Source of the DNA: Stutzerimonas stutzeri
GTDB taxonomy: Bacteria; Pseudomonadota; Gammaproteobacteria; Pseudomonadales; Pseudomonadaceae
Length of the DNA: 64,000 nt
Direction of reading: 5' to 3'
Assembly: GCF_002890915.1 (NCBI RefSeq)
Contig: NZ_POUT01000002.1
Span: forward strand, 620,001-684,000
Each line of letters opens with the position of its first letter. Position 1 is the stretch's first letter. The notes below the pieces were generated by a model. The model searched no databases and had not been told where the DNA came from. It saw only the letters and a program-made list of their open reading frames with translations. Positions 17,654-27,213 of this stretch are shown piece by piece. Both the position numbers and the translations under genes were made by a program.

Positions 17654-18613
17654 TTACTCGCTGGTGTGCGACCAGGCCGGCACGCGTGGCCACTCATCGG
17701 ACACCAGGAACAAGCGCTCCTGTTCGAGCCAGTCACCCGTGGCTGTCGTCTCCACGCGAGCCAGCAGCTGGGCCCGGGCTGTGGCCGGCTGCGTGGCGAG
17801 CCAGGCGGCGAAACGGTCGCTTTGCCATAGCTGCGAGGCCTCCATGCGCGCCGGCGCCAGCCAGGCGGGGCGGGGCAGCGGCAGCCAGCGCGCATCGGGC
17901 ATTCGCGCCTGGTAGCGGGACCACTGCGCCTGGCGCAGCCAGCGGCCGCGCAGATAGGCCGGATTCGCACCCTGCGGCGCCGTGCAGCCCTGCGGCCAGG
18001 GCTCGAACAGGTAGCCGCCGAGCCAGAAGCTGCTGTGCACCGGACTGCGGGTCAGTTCGCCGAGCACCGCCAGCGCCTGTGGGCGGCTTGCCAAGGGCAA
18101 CTGGTGCCGACACAGGTGATCGAGCTTGATATCGAGCCGGTCGTGGCTCCCCGGCCCGAGCCAGTGGGCGTGCTGATGGCCGTCGTGCCGATCCAGCCCC
18201 AGGTAGAACTTCACGGCCAGTTCCAGGTGCTGTACGCCTTCCGGATCATGCAGCAACAGGTCCAGTTCGCCGAGGGTATGCCCGGCCTGGCGGATCGGCA
18301 GGTTGGCGGCGAGCAACTGGATGTCCGGCGCCTCGCTGAGGATGAATTGCCAGAGGCGTTCGTAGTACAGCCCCAGCCGGCGAATGCTGCTGCGGCCCAA
18401 CCAGGATTCGAGCAGCGAGGGGGCCGCGTCCTGGCGCAGCAGCCAGTCGGCCAGCAGGCCCGGTTCGCGGCCCCAGCGACTGGCCGCGAGCGGATGGCGT
18501 TGCGTGCGGGGCGCCTCGCGCAGCAGCGGCGGAGCGAGAATCGTCCAGGCGAGGTCGCGCACCTGCGGATGCTGGAGTCGGGGCAGAAGCTCGGCGAGAT
18601 CGGGGAGGTTCAT
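17654..18613 (-). CDS. DUF1853 family protein
   Basis: 319 residues. The segment GELDLLLHD...HLELAVKFYLG resembles the acidic/Lys core of the PD-(D/E)XK nuclease fold to which DUF1853 has been related, but I cannot confirm activity. The HARHWLGPGSHDRLDIKLDHL-like region, here GPGSHDRLDIKLDHL, is the most conserved block of the family. I chose the ATG at 18613 (MNLPDLAELLPRL); an ATG at 18637 is an alternative, and neither has a strong ribosome-binding site. The gene is divergent from nadK, as in other pseudomonads. Cytoplasmic. Confidence 0.82.
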   Translation of the reverse strand: MNLPDLAELLPRLQHPQVRDLAWTILAPPLLREAPRTQRHPLAASRWGREPGLLADWLLRQDAAPSLLESWLGRSSIRRLGLYYERLWQFILSEAPDIQLLAANLPIRQAGHTLGELDLLLHDPEGVQHLELAVKFYLGLDRHDGHQHAHWLGPGSHDRLDIKLDHLCRHQLPLASRPQALAVLGELTRSPVHSSFWLGGYLFEPWPQGCTAPQGANPAYLRGRWLRQAQWSRYQARMPDARWLPLPRPAWLAPARMEASQLWQSDRFAAWLATQPATARAQLLARVETTATGDWLEQERLFLVSDEWPRVPAWSHTSE

Positions 18614-18821
18614 GCCAGCAGCATAGCTGAGCGGCATGCTCGAGGAGCGTTTGCCGCTGCTTCGCGGTTTCGCCCATAATTCGGCGATTTTGAACAGCCG
18701 CGCCGACCACGCGCTCTAAGCGATTGGCACAATGGCGACGCTGCGCGCGACGTTCAGCGTCCCGCGCATACACCGCACTCCGCATCCGTGCGCCTTTCGG
18801 CAGCCACATCAGGGAGCCCCA

Positions 18822-19709
18822 ATGGAGCAATTCCGCAATATCGGCATCATCGGCCGCCTGGGCAGCTCCCAGGTGCTGGACACCATTCGCCGGCTGAAGC
18901 GCTTTCTCGTCGAGCGCCACCTGCACGTGATCCTCGAGGAGAACATCGCCGAGGTGCTGCCCGGGCATGGCATGCAGACCTCCTCGCGGCAACGGCTGGG
19001 CGAGTCCTGCGACCTGGTGATCGTGGTCGGCGGCGACGGCAGCCTGCTCGGCGCCGCCCGGGCGATGGCGAGGCACCGGGTGCCGGTGCTGGGGATCAAC
19101 CGCGGCAGCCTGGGCTTTCTCACCGACATCCGCCCGGACGAGCTGGAGGAGAAGGTCGCCGAGGTGCTCAACGGCCAGTACACCCTGGAAAACCGCTTCC
19201 TGCTCGAGGCGCAGGTGCGCCGCCTGGAGGAATCCATCGGCGAAGGCGATGCGCTCAACGATGTGGTGCTGCACCCGGGCAAGTCGACCCGGATGATCGA
19301 GTTCGAGCTGTACATCGACGGCCAGTTCGTCTGCAGCCAGAAGGCCGACGGCCTGATCGTCGCCACGCCCACGGGTTCCACCGCCTATGCCCTGTCCGCC
19401 GGCGGGCCGATCATGCACCCGCGGCTGGACGCCATCGTCGTCGTGCCGATGTACCCGCACACGCTGTCCAGCCGGCCGATCGTGGTGGACGGCAACAGCG
19501 AGCTGAAGATCGTGGTGTCGCCGAACATGCAGATCTACCCGCAGGTGTCCTGCGATGGCCAGAACCACTTCACCTGCGCGCCGGGCGATACCGTCACGGT
19601 GCGCAAGAAGCCGCAGAAGCTGCACCTGATCCATCCGCTGGACCACAACTACTACGAGGTCTGCCGGACCAAGCTCGGCTGGGGCAGCCGCCTCGGCGGA
19701 GGCGATTGA
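18822..19709 (+). CDS. nadK: NAD kinase
   Basis: 295 residues, standard length. It phosphorylates NAD+ to NADP+. The nucleotide-binding GGDGSLLGAAR, the NRGSLGFLTD loop, the ATPTGSTAYALSAGGPIM signature and the conserved C-terminal ISCDGQ-like segment (VSCDGQNHF) are all present. The ATG at 18822 follows AGGGAGCCCCA and is preferred to in-frame upstream starts. Its stop overlaps the next gene's start (TGATG at 19707-19711), the first of two tight couplings. Confidence 0.97.
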   Translation: MEQFRNIGIIGRLGSSQVLDTIRRLKRFLVERHLHVILEENIAEVLPGHGMQTSSRQRLGESCDLVIVVGGDGSLLGAARAMARHRVPVLGINRGSLGFLTDIRPDELEEKVAEVLNGQYTLENRFLLEAQVRRLEESIGEGDALNDVVLHPGKSTRMIEFELYIDGQFVCSQKADGLIVATPTGSTAYALSAGGPIMHPRLDAIVVVPMYPHTLSSRPIVVDGNSELKIVVSPNMQIYPQVSCDGQNHFTCAPGDTVTVRKKPQKLHLIHPLDHNYYEVCRTKLGWGSRLGGGD

Positions 19710-20677
19710 TGCAGCTCGATCCCCAACGCGGCTACGACCTGATCGGCGATGTGCATGGTTGTGCCCACGCGCTGGCGCGTCTGCTGGAGGGCCTCGGCTA
19801 TCACCGCCAGGCTGGCATCTGGCGCCACCCGCGACGCCAGGCGGTCTTCCTCGGCGACATCATCGACCGCGGCCCGCACATCCGCGAGGCGCTGCACCTG
19901 GTGCATGACATGGTCGACCACGGCCAGGCCCATTGCATCCTGGGCAACCACGAATTCAACGCCCTGGGCTGGTACATGCCGGCGCCGCCCGGTAGCGGCC
20001 GGGCGTTCGTGCGCGATCGTTCGCCGCGCTTCGCCCGGCTGCTGCAGGAAACCTTCCAGCAGTTCGAGCATCATCCCGCCGAGTGGCAGGCCTTTCGCGA
20101 CTGGTTCTACGAGCTGCCGCTGTACCTGGAGAACGAACGTTTCCGCGTGGTGCACGCCTGCTGGGACGGCGATGTGATCGCCCGACTGCGTACCTTCCTC
20201 GACGAGGGACGGATCAACCCGGCGATCCTGCGCGAGGCTGGCCTGCCCGGCAGCTTCATCTGCCAGGCGCTGGACCGCCTGCTGCGCGGCACCGACATGC
20301 CGCTGCCGCAGGGCATGACGCTGACCAGCGAGGAAGGCTTCGTGCGGACCTTCTTCCGCACCAAGTTCTGGGAAGAGAACCCGCAGACCTACGGTGACGT
20401 GGTTTTCCAGCCCGGCGGCTTGCCGGAACATGCGGCGCGCCTGCCGCTGTCGCAGCAGCAGAAGAACCGCCTGTTCCTCTACGGGCCGGACGAACCGCTG
20501 CTGTTCGTCGGCCATTACTGGCGCCGCGGGCAGCCGGGGCCGCTGCGCGACAACCTGGCCTGCCTGGATTACAGCGCGGTGAAGAACGGCAAGCTGGTGG
20601 CTTATCGGCTGGACCAGGAAACCCGCCTGGACCCAGCCAAATTCGTCTGGGTCGACGTCCGCGCGGTGTTCCGGTGA
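19709..20677 (+). CDS. Metallophosphoesterase (calcineurin-like)
   Basis: 322 residues. The metal-binding motifs of the PPP-type phosphoesterases appear in order: GDVHG (13-17), GDIIDRGP, GNHE, a His in VVHACWDGD and GHYW near the C-terminus. It is likely a cytoplasmic protein- or nucleotide-phosphatase; substrate unknown. The start at 19709 overlaps the nadK stop and its own stop overlaps the GTG start of the rhomboid gene, so the three form one translational unit. Confidence 0.9.
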   Translation: MQLDPQRGYDLIGDVHGCAHALARLLEGLGYHRQAGIWRHPRRQAVFLGDIIDRGPHIREALHLVHDMVDHGQAHCILGNHEFNALGWYMPAPPGSGRAFVRDRSPRFARLLQETFQQFEHHPAEWQAFRDWFYELPLYLENERFRVVHACWDGDVIARLRTFLDEGRINPAILREAGLPGSFICQALDRLLRGTDMPLPQGMTLTSEEGFVRTFFRTKFWEENPQTYGDVVFQPGGLPEHAARLPLSQQQKNRLFLYGPDEPLLFVGHYWRRGQPGPLRDNLACLDYSAVKNGKLVAYRLDQETRLDPAKFVWVDVRAVFR

Positions 20678-21546
20678 GTGCCGCCGTGGCCGAGGCCCTG
20701 CGCCTGCCGTTGTCGGAAGACCTGAGTGGCTTCATCGCCCTGCTGCAGCGCCTGCGGGTGCCTTGCCGGGTCTCGGAGGAAGGCGACCAGCAGGTGCTGC
20801 GGGTGCCGGCCGCGGTGGTCGAGCAGGTGCGTGATCTCTATGCGCGCTACCCCGCTGGCGACAGCACGCTGGTCGCCGAGCAGCCGGCCCGCCGTCGCGG
20901 TGGCCTGGGCACGGCGCTGCGGGCGAATCCCTTCACCTCGGCGATCCTGCTGCTGACACTAGTCGTCGCGGGGCTTACCCTGCTCGGCGAGAATTTCACG
21001 GTGATCCGCTGGCTGACCTTCACGGACTTCCGCATCGATGGCGAATACGCCTATTTCGCCACGCTCGAGCAGGGGCTCGCGGCGGGGCAATGGTGGCGGT
21101 TGATCACGCCGATCTTCGTGCACTTCGGCATCCTCCACCTGGCGATGAACGGCATGTGGTACTGGGAGCTGGGGCGGCGCATCGAATTCCGCCAGGGCGC
21201 CTGGATGCTGCTGGCGCTGACCCTGCTGTTCGGCCTGGTTTCCAATTTCGCCCAGTACCTGTTCGGCGGCCCGGGTATCTTCGGCGGGCTGTCCGGCGTG
21301 CTCTACGGTCTGCTCGGCCATTGCTGGCTGTTCCAGAAGCTCGCCCCGGACAACGCCTACCGGCTGCCGCCAGGCGTGGTGGTGCTGATGCTGATCTGGC
21401 TGGTGGTGTGCCTGAGCGGGGTGATCGAGGTGCTGAGTTTCGGCACGCTGGCGATCGCCAATGCCGCGCACGTCGGCGGGCTGGTCGCCGGTTGCGTCAC
21501 CGGCATCATCGGCGGGTTGCTGGCGCGCAAGGCGAGCGGGCGGTAG
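20674..21546 (+). CDS. Rhomboid-family intramembrane serine protease
   Basis: 290 residues, GTG start overlapping the previous stop. A cytoplasmic N-terminal domain of about 85 residues precedes six or so membrane helices. The catalytic dyad is intact: Ser207 in GGLSGVLYG and His266 in NAAHVGGLVAG; the oxyanion helix has His155 and Asn159 in HLAMNGMWYW. It cleaves transmembrane helices of client proteins; no client can be named from context. The N-terminal domain resembles the cytoplasmic domain of GlpG only in position. Confidence 0.93.
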   Translation: MSAAVAEALRLPLSEDLSGFIALLQRLRVPCRVSEEGDQQVLRVPAAVVEQVRDLYARYPAGDSTLVAEQPARRRGGLGTALRANPFTSAILLLTLVVAGLTLLGENFTVIRWLTFTDFRIDGEYAYFATLEQGLAAGQWWRLITPIFVHFGILHLAMNGMWYWELGRRIEFRQGAWMLLALTLLFGLVSNFAQYLFGGPGIFGGLSGVLYGLLGHCWLFQKLAPDNAYRLPPGVVVLMLIWLVVCLSGVIEVLSFGTLAIANAAHVGGLVAGCVTGIIGGLLARKASGR

Positions 21547-21598
21547 CGGCGCCGCCTTTCGGCAATGCTTTGAACTTTTGGCAGTCCTGCCGCCTGCA

Positions 21599-21676
21599 AT
21601 CGCTGCGAGGGCGTGCCTCCCACAGGGTTCGGTGTGCACCTACCGCTTTTGTGGGAGGCCCGCCCTTGGGGCGATG
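21599..21676. repeat. REP-like inverted repeat, family C
   Basis: ATCGCTGCGAGGGCGTGCCTCCCACA is mirrored by TGTGGGAGGCCCGCCCTTGGGGCGAT, giving a long imperfect stem with a loop of about 25 bases. A related copy lies at 59838-59928. Confidence 0.8.
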
Positions 21677-21776
21677 TTCCTCTCCGATGCAAGACACCCC
21701 GATGCTTCCAGCTTCCAGCCTGAAGCATGCCGCTATTTTCCGCTAGAATGCCGGCTCGTTTCCCTGGGAGCTGGCC

Positions 21777-22055
21777 ATGTCGTCCTTTATCCAAACCGCC
21801 GAAAACATCACCCCCGAAATCTACGCGAGCCTCAAGCAGGCCATCGAACTGGGCAAATGGGCTGACGGCCGCAAGCTCACGCCCGAGCAGAAGGAAACCT
21901 GCATGCAGGCGATCATCGCCTGGGAAATGAAGAATCTTCCGGAAGAAGAGCGCACCGGTTACATGGGCGGGGCGGAGTGTGGCTCCAAGAGCAAGAAGGC
22001 CGAGGCGCCCATCGATACCAGCCTGTTCGCACCCGCTTCCGGAACGCGCCACTGA
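21777..22055 (+). CDS. DUF1315 family protein (YeaC-like)
   Basis: 92 residues. The core NITPEIYASLKQAIELGKWADGRKLTPEQKE, and MQAIIAWE shortly after, match the small DUF1315/YeaC family found widely in gammaproteobacteria; no function is established. GGGAG lies upstream of the ATG. Its stop overlaps the start of the DUF2797 gene (TGATG at 22053-22057), so the two products are made together. Confidence 0.85.
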   Translation: MSSFIQTAENITPEIYASLKQAIELGKWADGRKLTPEQKETCMQAIIAWEMKNLPEEERTGYMGGAECGSKSKKAEAPIDTSLFAPASGTRH

Positions 22056-22894
22056 TGCTGGAACTCGGACGCGGTGCGCTGGAGAAGATGTCGGTTCAGC
22101 TCGAATCGGGCGTGCCGGTGCAGTACGCCTTTCGCCTCGGTGAAGGGCTGGTGCCGGTCAATCCGCTGATCGGCAAGACCCTGCGCCTGGAGTACCTCGG
22201 CGCCATCCATTGCAGCCATTGCGGGCGCAAGACCAACAAGAGCTTCAGCCAGGGCTATTGCTACCCTTGTTTCAAGAAGTTGCCGCAGTGCGACACCTGC
22301 ATCGTCAGCCCGGAGAAATGCCATCACGAACTGGGCACCTGCCGCGATCCGGACTGGGGTACGCAGTTCTGCATGACCGACCACGTGGTCTACCTGGCCA
22401 ACTCCTCGGGCATCAAGGTCGGCATCACCCGCGCCAGCCAGCTGCCGACGCGCTGGCTCGACCAGGGCGCGAGCCAGGCGCTGCCGATCATGCGGGTGGC
22501 GACCCGGCAGCAGTCAGGCCTGGTGGAGGACCTGCTGCGCAGCCAGGTGGCCGATCGCACCAACTGGCGCGCGCTGCTCAAGGGCGATGCCGAGCCGGTG
22601 GACCTGTTCGAGACCCGTGAACGCATCTTCGACGCCTGCGCCGAGGGCCTGCGCTACCTGCAGCAGCGTTTCGGCCTACAGGCGATCCAGCCGCTGAGCG
22701 ATGCCGAGGTGGTGGAAATCCGCTACCCGGTGGAGGCCTACCCGACCAAGGTGGTCAGTCTCGATCTGGACAAGACACCGGTGGTGGAGGGCACGCTCAA
22801 GGGCATCAAGGGTCAATACCTGATCCTGGATACCGGCGTGATCAATATCCGCAAGTTCACCGCCTACCAGGTGGTCGCCAGTGCCACTGCGTAG
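22055..22894 (+). CDS. DUF2797 family zinc-finger protein
   Basis: 279 residues. A cysteine cluster at about residues 52-88 (CSHCGRK...YCYPCFKKLPQCDTCIV...KC) probably binds zinc. It is followed by VYLANSSGIKVGITR, which resembles the GIY-YIG nuclease start, although a complete GIY-YIG active site cannot be demonstrated by eye. Function unknown; nucleic-acid binding is inference from the zinc ribbon. The stop codon lies inside the first bases of a REP-like repeat. Confidence 0.85.
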   Translation: MLELGRGALEKMSVQLESGVPVQYAFRLGEGLVPVNPLIGKTLRLEYLGAIHCSHCGRKTNKSFSQGYCYPCFKKLPQCDTCIVSPEKCHHELGTCRDPDWGTQFCMTDHVVYLANSSGIKVGITRASQLPTRWLDQGASQALPIMRVATRQQSGLVEDLLRSQVADRTNWRALLKGDAEPVDLFETRERIFDACAEGLRYLQQRFGLQAIQPLSDAEVVEIRYPVEAYPTKVVSLDLDKTPVVEGTLKGIKGQYLILDTGVINIRKFTAYQVVASATA

Positions 22895-22992
22895 GGTGGA
22901 TAACGCTTTGCTTATCCACCGATAACAGGCTCAAGGATGAGCGAGTGGCCTGGAACAACAGCGTGGAAAAGGCTGCGCCGTTTTCCACCCTA
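22891..22992. repeat. Paired REP-like repeats, family B
   Basis: GTAGGGTGGATAACGC...TTATCCACC (22891-22920) and GTGGAAAAGGC...TTTTCCACCCTAC (about 22963-22992) are two palindromes whose outer ends are also complementary. The first includes the stop codon of the DUF2797 gene. Another family B unit lies at 33193-33226. Confidence 0.78.
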
Positions 22993-23110
22993 CAAGTCAC
23001 CCGCGACAGACGTTAAGCTCGAACCATTCGCAGCCCGGCCCACGGGGCTGGCACCATCGCCACTTTCCCGCTTGAAGCTTGCCGCTTGAAGCTCAGCCGA
23101 CGAGGTTTCC

Positions 23111-25771
23111 ATGCGCACCGAACAACCGAAAGTCATTCATCTGAAGGATTACCAGGCGCCCGAGTACCTGATCGATGAAACCCACCTGACCTTCGAGCTG
23201 TACGAGGACCGCACCCTGGTGCATGCCCAGCTGGTGATGCGCCGCAACCCCGAGCGCCCGGCCGGCAAGCTGCCACCGCTGGAGTTGCATGGCCAGGAGC
23301 TGGAACTGCTGTCGCTTGCGCTGAACGACCGTGAGCTGGGCCTGGGCGACTATCAGCTCGGCGAGGATTGCCTGACCCTGCAGCCGGACAGCGACGCCTT
23401 CGTCGTCGACAGCAGCGTGTGCATCCACCCGGAACGCAACACCGCGCTGGAGGGGCTGTACAAGTCCGGCGGCATGTTCTGCACCCAGTGCGAGGCCGAG
23501 GGCTTCCGCAAGATCACCTACTACCTCGATCGTCCGGACGTGATGAGCAAGTTCACCACCACCGTGAGCGCCGAGCAGAAGACCTATCCGGTGCTGCTCT
23601 CCAACGGCAATCCGATCGCCAGTGGCAGCGAGGACGATGGCCGTCACTGGGCGACCTGGGAGGACCCGTTCAAGAAGCCGGCCTACCTGTTCGCCCTGGT
23701 CGCGGGCGACCTCTGGTGCGTCGAGGACAGCTTCCGCACGATGAGCGGGCGCGATGTGGCGCTGCGCATCTACGTCGAGCCGGAGAACATCGACAAGTGC
23801 CAGCACGCCATGGACAGCCTGAAGAAGTCCATGAAGTGGGACGAGGAGGCCTACGGTCGCGAGTACGACCTGGACATCTTCATGATCGTCGCGGTCAACG
23901 ACTTCAACATGGGCGCGATGGAGAACAAAGGCCTCAACATCTTCAACTCCAGCGCCGTGCTGGCCCGCGCCGAGACCGCCACCGATGCCGCGCACCAGCG
24001 CGTCGAGGCGATCGTCGCCCACGAGTATTTCCACAACTGGTCGGGCAACCGCGTGACCTGCCGCGACTGGTTCCAGCTGTCGCTGAAAGAGGGCTTCACC
24101 GTCTTCCGCGACTCGCAGTTTTCCGCCGACATGAATTCGCCGACGGTCAAGCGCATCGAGGACGTCGCCTACCTGCGCACCCACCAGTTCGCCGAAGACG
24201 CCGGGCCCATGGCGCATTCGGTGCGTCCGGAATCCTTCATCGAGATCTCCAACTTCTACACCCTGACCGTCTACGAGAAGGGCGCCGAAGTGGTGCGCAT
24301 GATCCAGACGCTGCTGGGCGCCGAGGGCTTCCGCAAGGGCAGCGACCTGTACTTCGAACGCCACGACGGCCAGGCAGTGACCGTCGACGATTTCGTCAAG
24401 GCCATGGAAGACGCCAACGGCGTCGACCTCAGCCAGTTCAAGCGCTGGTACAGCCAGGCCGGCACGCCGCGCCTGTCGGTCAGCGAGCACTACGATGCGG
24501 CCGCGCAGACCTACCGTCTGACCTTCCGCCAGAGCTGCCCGCCGACGCCGGGCCAGCCGACCAAGGAGCCCTTCGTGATTCCTGTGGCGCTGGGGCTGCT
24601 GGCCGCCGATGGTCGCGAACTGCCGTTGCGGCTGCAGGGCGAAGCGGCCGCTGGCGGCACTTCGCGCGTACTGGCGGTCAGCGAAGCCGAGCAGAGCTTC
24701 ACCTTCGTCGACATCGCCGAGCAGCCGCAGCCGTCGCTGCTGCGCGGCTTCTCCGCGCCGGTGAAGCTGGAATACCCCTACAGCCGCGACCAGTTGATGT
24801 TCCTCATGCAGCACGATTCCGACGGTTTCAACCGCTGGGAGGCCGGCCAGCAGCTGTCGGTGCAGGTGCTGCAGGAACTGATCGGCCAGCAGCAGCGCGG
24901 CGAGCCGCTGGTCATGGACGAGCGTCTGCTCCAGGCGCTGCGCAGCGTGCTGGTGAACGAGGTACTCGACGCGGCGATGGTCGCCGAGATGCTCTCGCTG
25001 CCGAGCGAGGCCTATCTCACCGAGATCAGCGAGGTGGCCGACGTCGATGCCATCCACGCCGCCCGCGAGTTCGCCCGCAAGCGCATCGCCGATGCGCTGT
25101 TCGAGCCGCTCTGGCAGCGCTATCAGGCCAACCGCGAGCAATCGCGGCAGACGCCCTATGTGGCCGAGGCCAGCCACTTCGCCCGCCGTGCGCTGCAGAA
25201 CATCGCCTTGTCCTACCTGATGCTCGGCGAGAAACCGCAGGTGTTGCAGGCTTGCCTGGAGCAGTTCGAGCAGGCCGACAACATGACCGAGCGCCTCACC
25301 GCGCTGGCGGTGCTGGTCAACTCGCCGTTCGAGGCCGAGCGCGACAAGGCGTTGCAGGCCTTCGCCGAGCACTTCAAGGACAACCCGCTGGTCATGGACC
25401 AATGGTTCAGCGTGCAGGCCGGCAACCCCTTGCCCGGCGGCCTGGAGCGCGTCCAGCAGCTGATGAAGCACCCGGCGTTCACCCTGAAGAACCCGAACAA
25501 GGTCCGCGCGCTGATCGGCGCCTTCGCCAACCAGAACCTGGTCAACTTCCACCGGGCAGATGGCGCGGGCTACCGCTTCCTCGCCGAACAGGTGATCGTG
25601 CTCAACGCGCTGAATCCGCAGATCGCCTCGCGCCTGCTGGCGCCGCTGACCCGCTGGCGCAAGTACGATGCTGCGCGCCAGGCGCTGATGAAGCATGAGC
25701 TGGAGCGCATCCTGGCCTCCGGCGAGCTGTCCAGCGACGTCTACGAAGTGGTGAGCAAGAGCCTGGCCTGA
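23111..25771 (+). CDS. pepN: Aminopeptidase N
   Basis: 886 residues, the usual proteobacterial M1 length. It is a cytoplasmic zinc aminopeptidase that finishes protein degradation. GAMENKGLNIFN (substrate recognition) precedes the zinc motif HEYFHNW with the downstream Glu in LKEGFTVFRD, which completes HEXXH-x18-E. The C-terminal half is the helical PepN domain. The start ATG at 23111 follows ACGAGGTTTCC. It stands as a separate transcription unit after the repeat-rich gap. Confidence 0.97.
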   Translation: MRTEQPKVIHLKDYQAPEYLIDETHLTFELYEDRTLVHAQLVMRRNPERPAGKLPPLELHGQELELLSLALNDRELGLGDYQLGEDCLTLQPDSDAFVVDSSVCIHPERNTALEGLYKSGGMFCTQCEAEGFRKITYYLDRPDVMSKFTTTVSAEQKTYPVLLSNGNPIASGSEDDGRHWATWEDPFKKPAYLFALVAGDLWCVEDSFRTMSGRDVALRIYVEPENIDKCQHAMDSLKKSMKWDEEAYGREYDLDIFMIVAVNDFNMGAMENKGLNIFNSSAVLARAETATDAAHQRVEAIVAHEYFHNWSGNRVTCRDWFQLSLKEGFTVFRDSQFSADMNSPTVKRIEDVAYLRTHQFAEDAGPMAHSVRPESFIEISNFYTLTVYEKGAEVVRMIQTLLGAEGFRKGSDLYFERHDGQAVTVDDFVKAMEDANGVDLSQFKRWYSQAGTPRLSVSEHYDAAAQTYRLTFRQSCPPTPGQPTKEPFVIPVALGLLAADGRELPLRLQGEAAAGGTSRVLAVSEAEQSFTFVDIAEQPQPSLLRGFSAPVKLEYPYSRDQLMFLMQHDSDGFNRWEAGQQLSVQVLQELIGQQQRGEPLVMDERLLQALRSVLVNEVLDAAMVAEMLSLPSEAYLTEISEVADVDAIHAAREFARKRIADALFEPLWQRYQANREQSRQTPYVAEASHFARRALQNIALSYLMLGEKPQVLQACLEQFEQADNMTERLTALAVLVNSPFEAERDKALQAFAEHFKDNPLVMDQWFSVQAGNPLPGGLERVQQLMKHPAFTLKNPNKVRALIGAFANQNLVNFHRADGAGYRFLAEQVIVLNALNPQIASRLLAPLTRWRKYDAARQALMKHELERILASGELSSDVYEVVSKSLA

Positions 25772-26103
25772 GGTTCGCTCCGGCAGTTGAGGGTGAGCCG
25801 GGTGGCCGGCTTCTTCCTCGGTGGGCTGAGCCCACGGGATTTGTAGGCTTGGGGACGCCCAGGCCTTGCTGGCGATCATCGGCGTTACGGCGATCGCCAG
25901 TCAGCTGGCTACAGCGGCGGTGTGCGCACGCCGTCTCTGCGTGATGGCCTTTCGCTCCATCAGCGTCGCTGATCGGCCGATAATCATCGGTTGAGAGTTA
26001 ACAAAACATAACGTCCGGCCAATTGTAAGCGCTCGATAAAGCTGGCTAGCATGGCTGCGCCTGCCACAACAGGCCTTACCTAATAAGAATAAAGGGGGTA
26101 TGT
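25772..26103. other. Intergenic region with a REP-like element
   Basis: 332 bases without a gene. The left half holds a dyad-rich stretch (about 25853-25911) sharing GATCATCGGCGTT with 36992-37074. The right half is AT-richer (GAGAGTTAACAAAACATAAC) and should contain the promoter of the next gene; no clear -35/-10 pair was found. AAAGGGGG ahead of 26104 is a good ribosome-binding site. Confidence 0.55.
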
Positions 26104-27198
26104 ATGAGTGAGCCCGTTCTGCGGCGCACACTATCCGGCCGTGCGGTGGTCGCAACCCACCTCGGGGCATCGCGCTTTCATTCGTCGCTAGCCAGTGTGC
26201 TCTCGCTCTGCGGTGTCGTCTCGCTTCTGCTGCTGGCCACGGCACCGGTGGCGGTGCAGGCCGCTACGGACACTCAGACGCGCTACTCGATCGAGTCGGC
26301 AAAAGCCGTTTCCACTCTTCTTCTCGATATCACCCAGGCCGGCGAACGCCTTGTCGCCGCGGGGGATCGTGGCCACATTCTCTATTCCGATGACGCGGGC
26401 AGGAGCTGGACCCAGGCCAAGGTGCCGACCCGCCAACTGCTGACCGCCGTCGACTTCGCCGACGCCAAGCACGGCTGGGCGGTGGGGCACGATGCGCTGG
26501 TACTGGCCACCACCGATGGCGGTGAAAGCTGGACGGTGCAGTACGAGGAGCGCGAGCGCGAGGCGCCATTGCTCGACGTCTGGTTCGAGAACGAGCGGCA
26601 CGGCATCGCCGTCGGCGCCTACGGCGCGCTGATCGAAACCACCGATGGCGGACAGAGTTGGGACGACATCAGTGAACGGCTCGATAACGAGGACGGCTTT
26701 CACCTGAACGCCATTGCCCACATCGAAGGCTCCGGCCTGTTCATTGTCGGCGAGATGGGCGGCATGTTCCGCTCCAGCGACCTGGGCCAGACCTGGGAAA
26801 CGGTCGAGTCGCCTTATCAAGGCTCGTTCTTCGGCGTGGTCGGCGGCTCCGAGCCCGGCGTGGTGATTGCCTTCGGCCTGCGCGGCCACCTGTTCCGTTC
26901 GGACGATTTCGGCGATAGCTGGAACCCGATCGAGCTCAGCAATGGCAACGGCTACGCACTGGAGTCCGGCCTGGCCGACGGCAGCCTGCTGAGCGATGGG
27001 CGCATCGTGGTGGTCGGGCATGGCGGCGTAGTGCTGACCAGCAACGACCAGGGCCGCACCTTCAAGGTCTATAGCCGGCCCGATCGTCGTTCGCTGTCGG
27101 GCGTCACCTCCGTTTCGGAAGGCAACCTGATCCTGGTAGGGCAGGGTGGTGTGCGCATCGCCTCGCCATCGGGCGCGGATCTGGCCCCAAAACAATAA
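26104..27198 (+). CDS. Exported Ycf48/BNR-repeat-like protein
   Basis: 364 residues. A hydrophobic stretch at 31-53 ending ATAPVAVQAA is a late signal peptide or anchor, so the protein is probably periplasmic. The rest is a beta-propeller of Asp-box repeats: YSDDAGRSW, ATTDGGESW, ETTDGGQSW, RSSDLGQTW, RSDDFGDSW, TSNDQGRTF, which places it with photosystem-II stability factor Ycf48-like and sialidase-type BNR proteins. It has no photosynthetic role here. It is 15 bases upstream of an RND transporter, a pairing seen repeatedly in pseudomonads, and may be an accessory for that transporter's cargo. Confidence 0.85.
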   Translation: MSEPVLRRTLSGRAVVATHLGASRFHSSLASVLSLCGVVSLLLLATAPVAVQAATDTQTRYSIESAKAVSTLLLDITQAGERLVAAGDRGHILYSDDAGRSWTQAKVPTRQLLTAVDFADAKHGWAVGHDALVLATTDGGESWTVQYEEREREAPLLDVWFENERHGIAVGAYGALIETTDGGQSWDDISERLDNEDGFHLNAIAHIEGSGLFIVGEMGGMFRSSDLGQTWETVESPYQGSFFGVVGGSEPGVVIAFGLRGHLFRSDDFGDSWNPIELSNGNGYALESGLADGSLLSDGRIVVVGHGGVVLTSNDQGRTFKVYSRPDRRSLSGVTSVSEGNLILVGQGGVRIASPSGADLAPKQ

Positions 27199-27213
27199 GC
27201 CGGGAGAGTTTGC

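Noticed and set aside
22891..22992. CRISPR array or rho-independent terminator in the repeat block before pepN
   Set aside because: Only two units, palindromic, with no regular spacers; no T-run follows. They belong to a dispersed repeat family seen elsewhere.
23093..25879. 928-codon minus-strand open frame opposite pepN
   Set aside because: Exactly covers pepN on the other strand and lacks any conserved motif.
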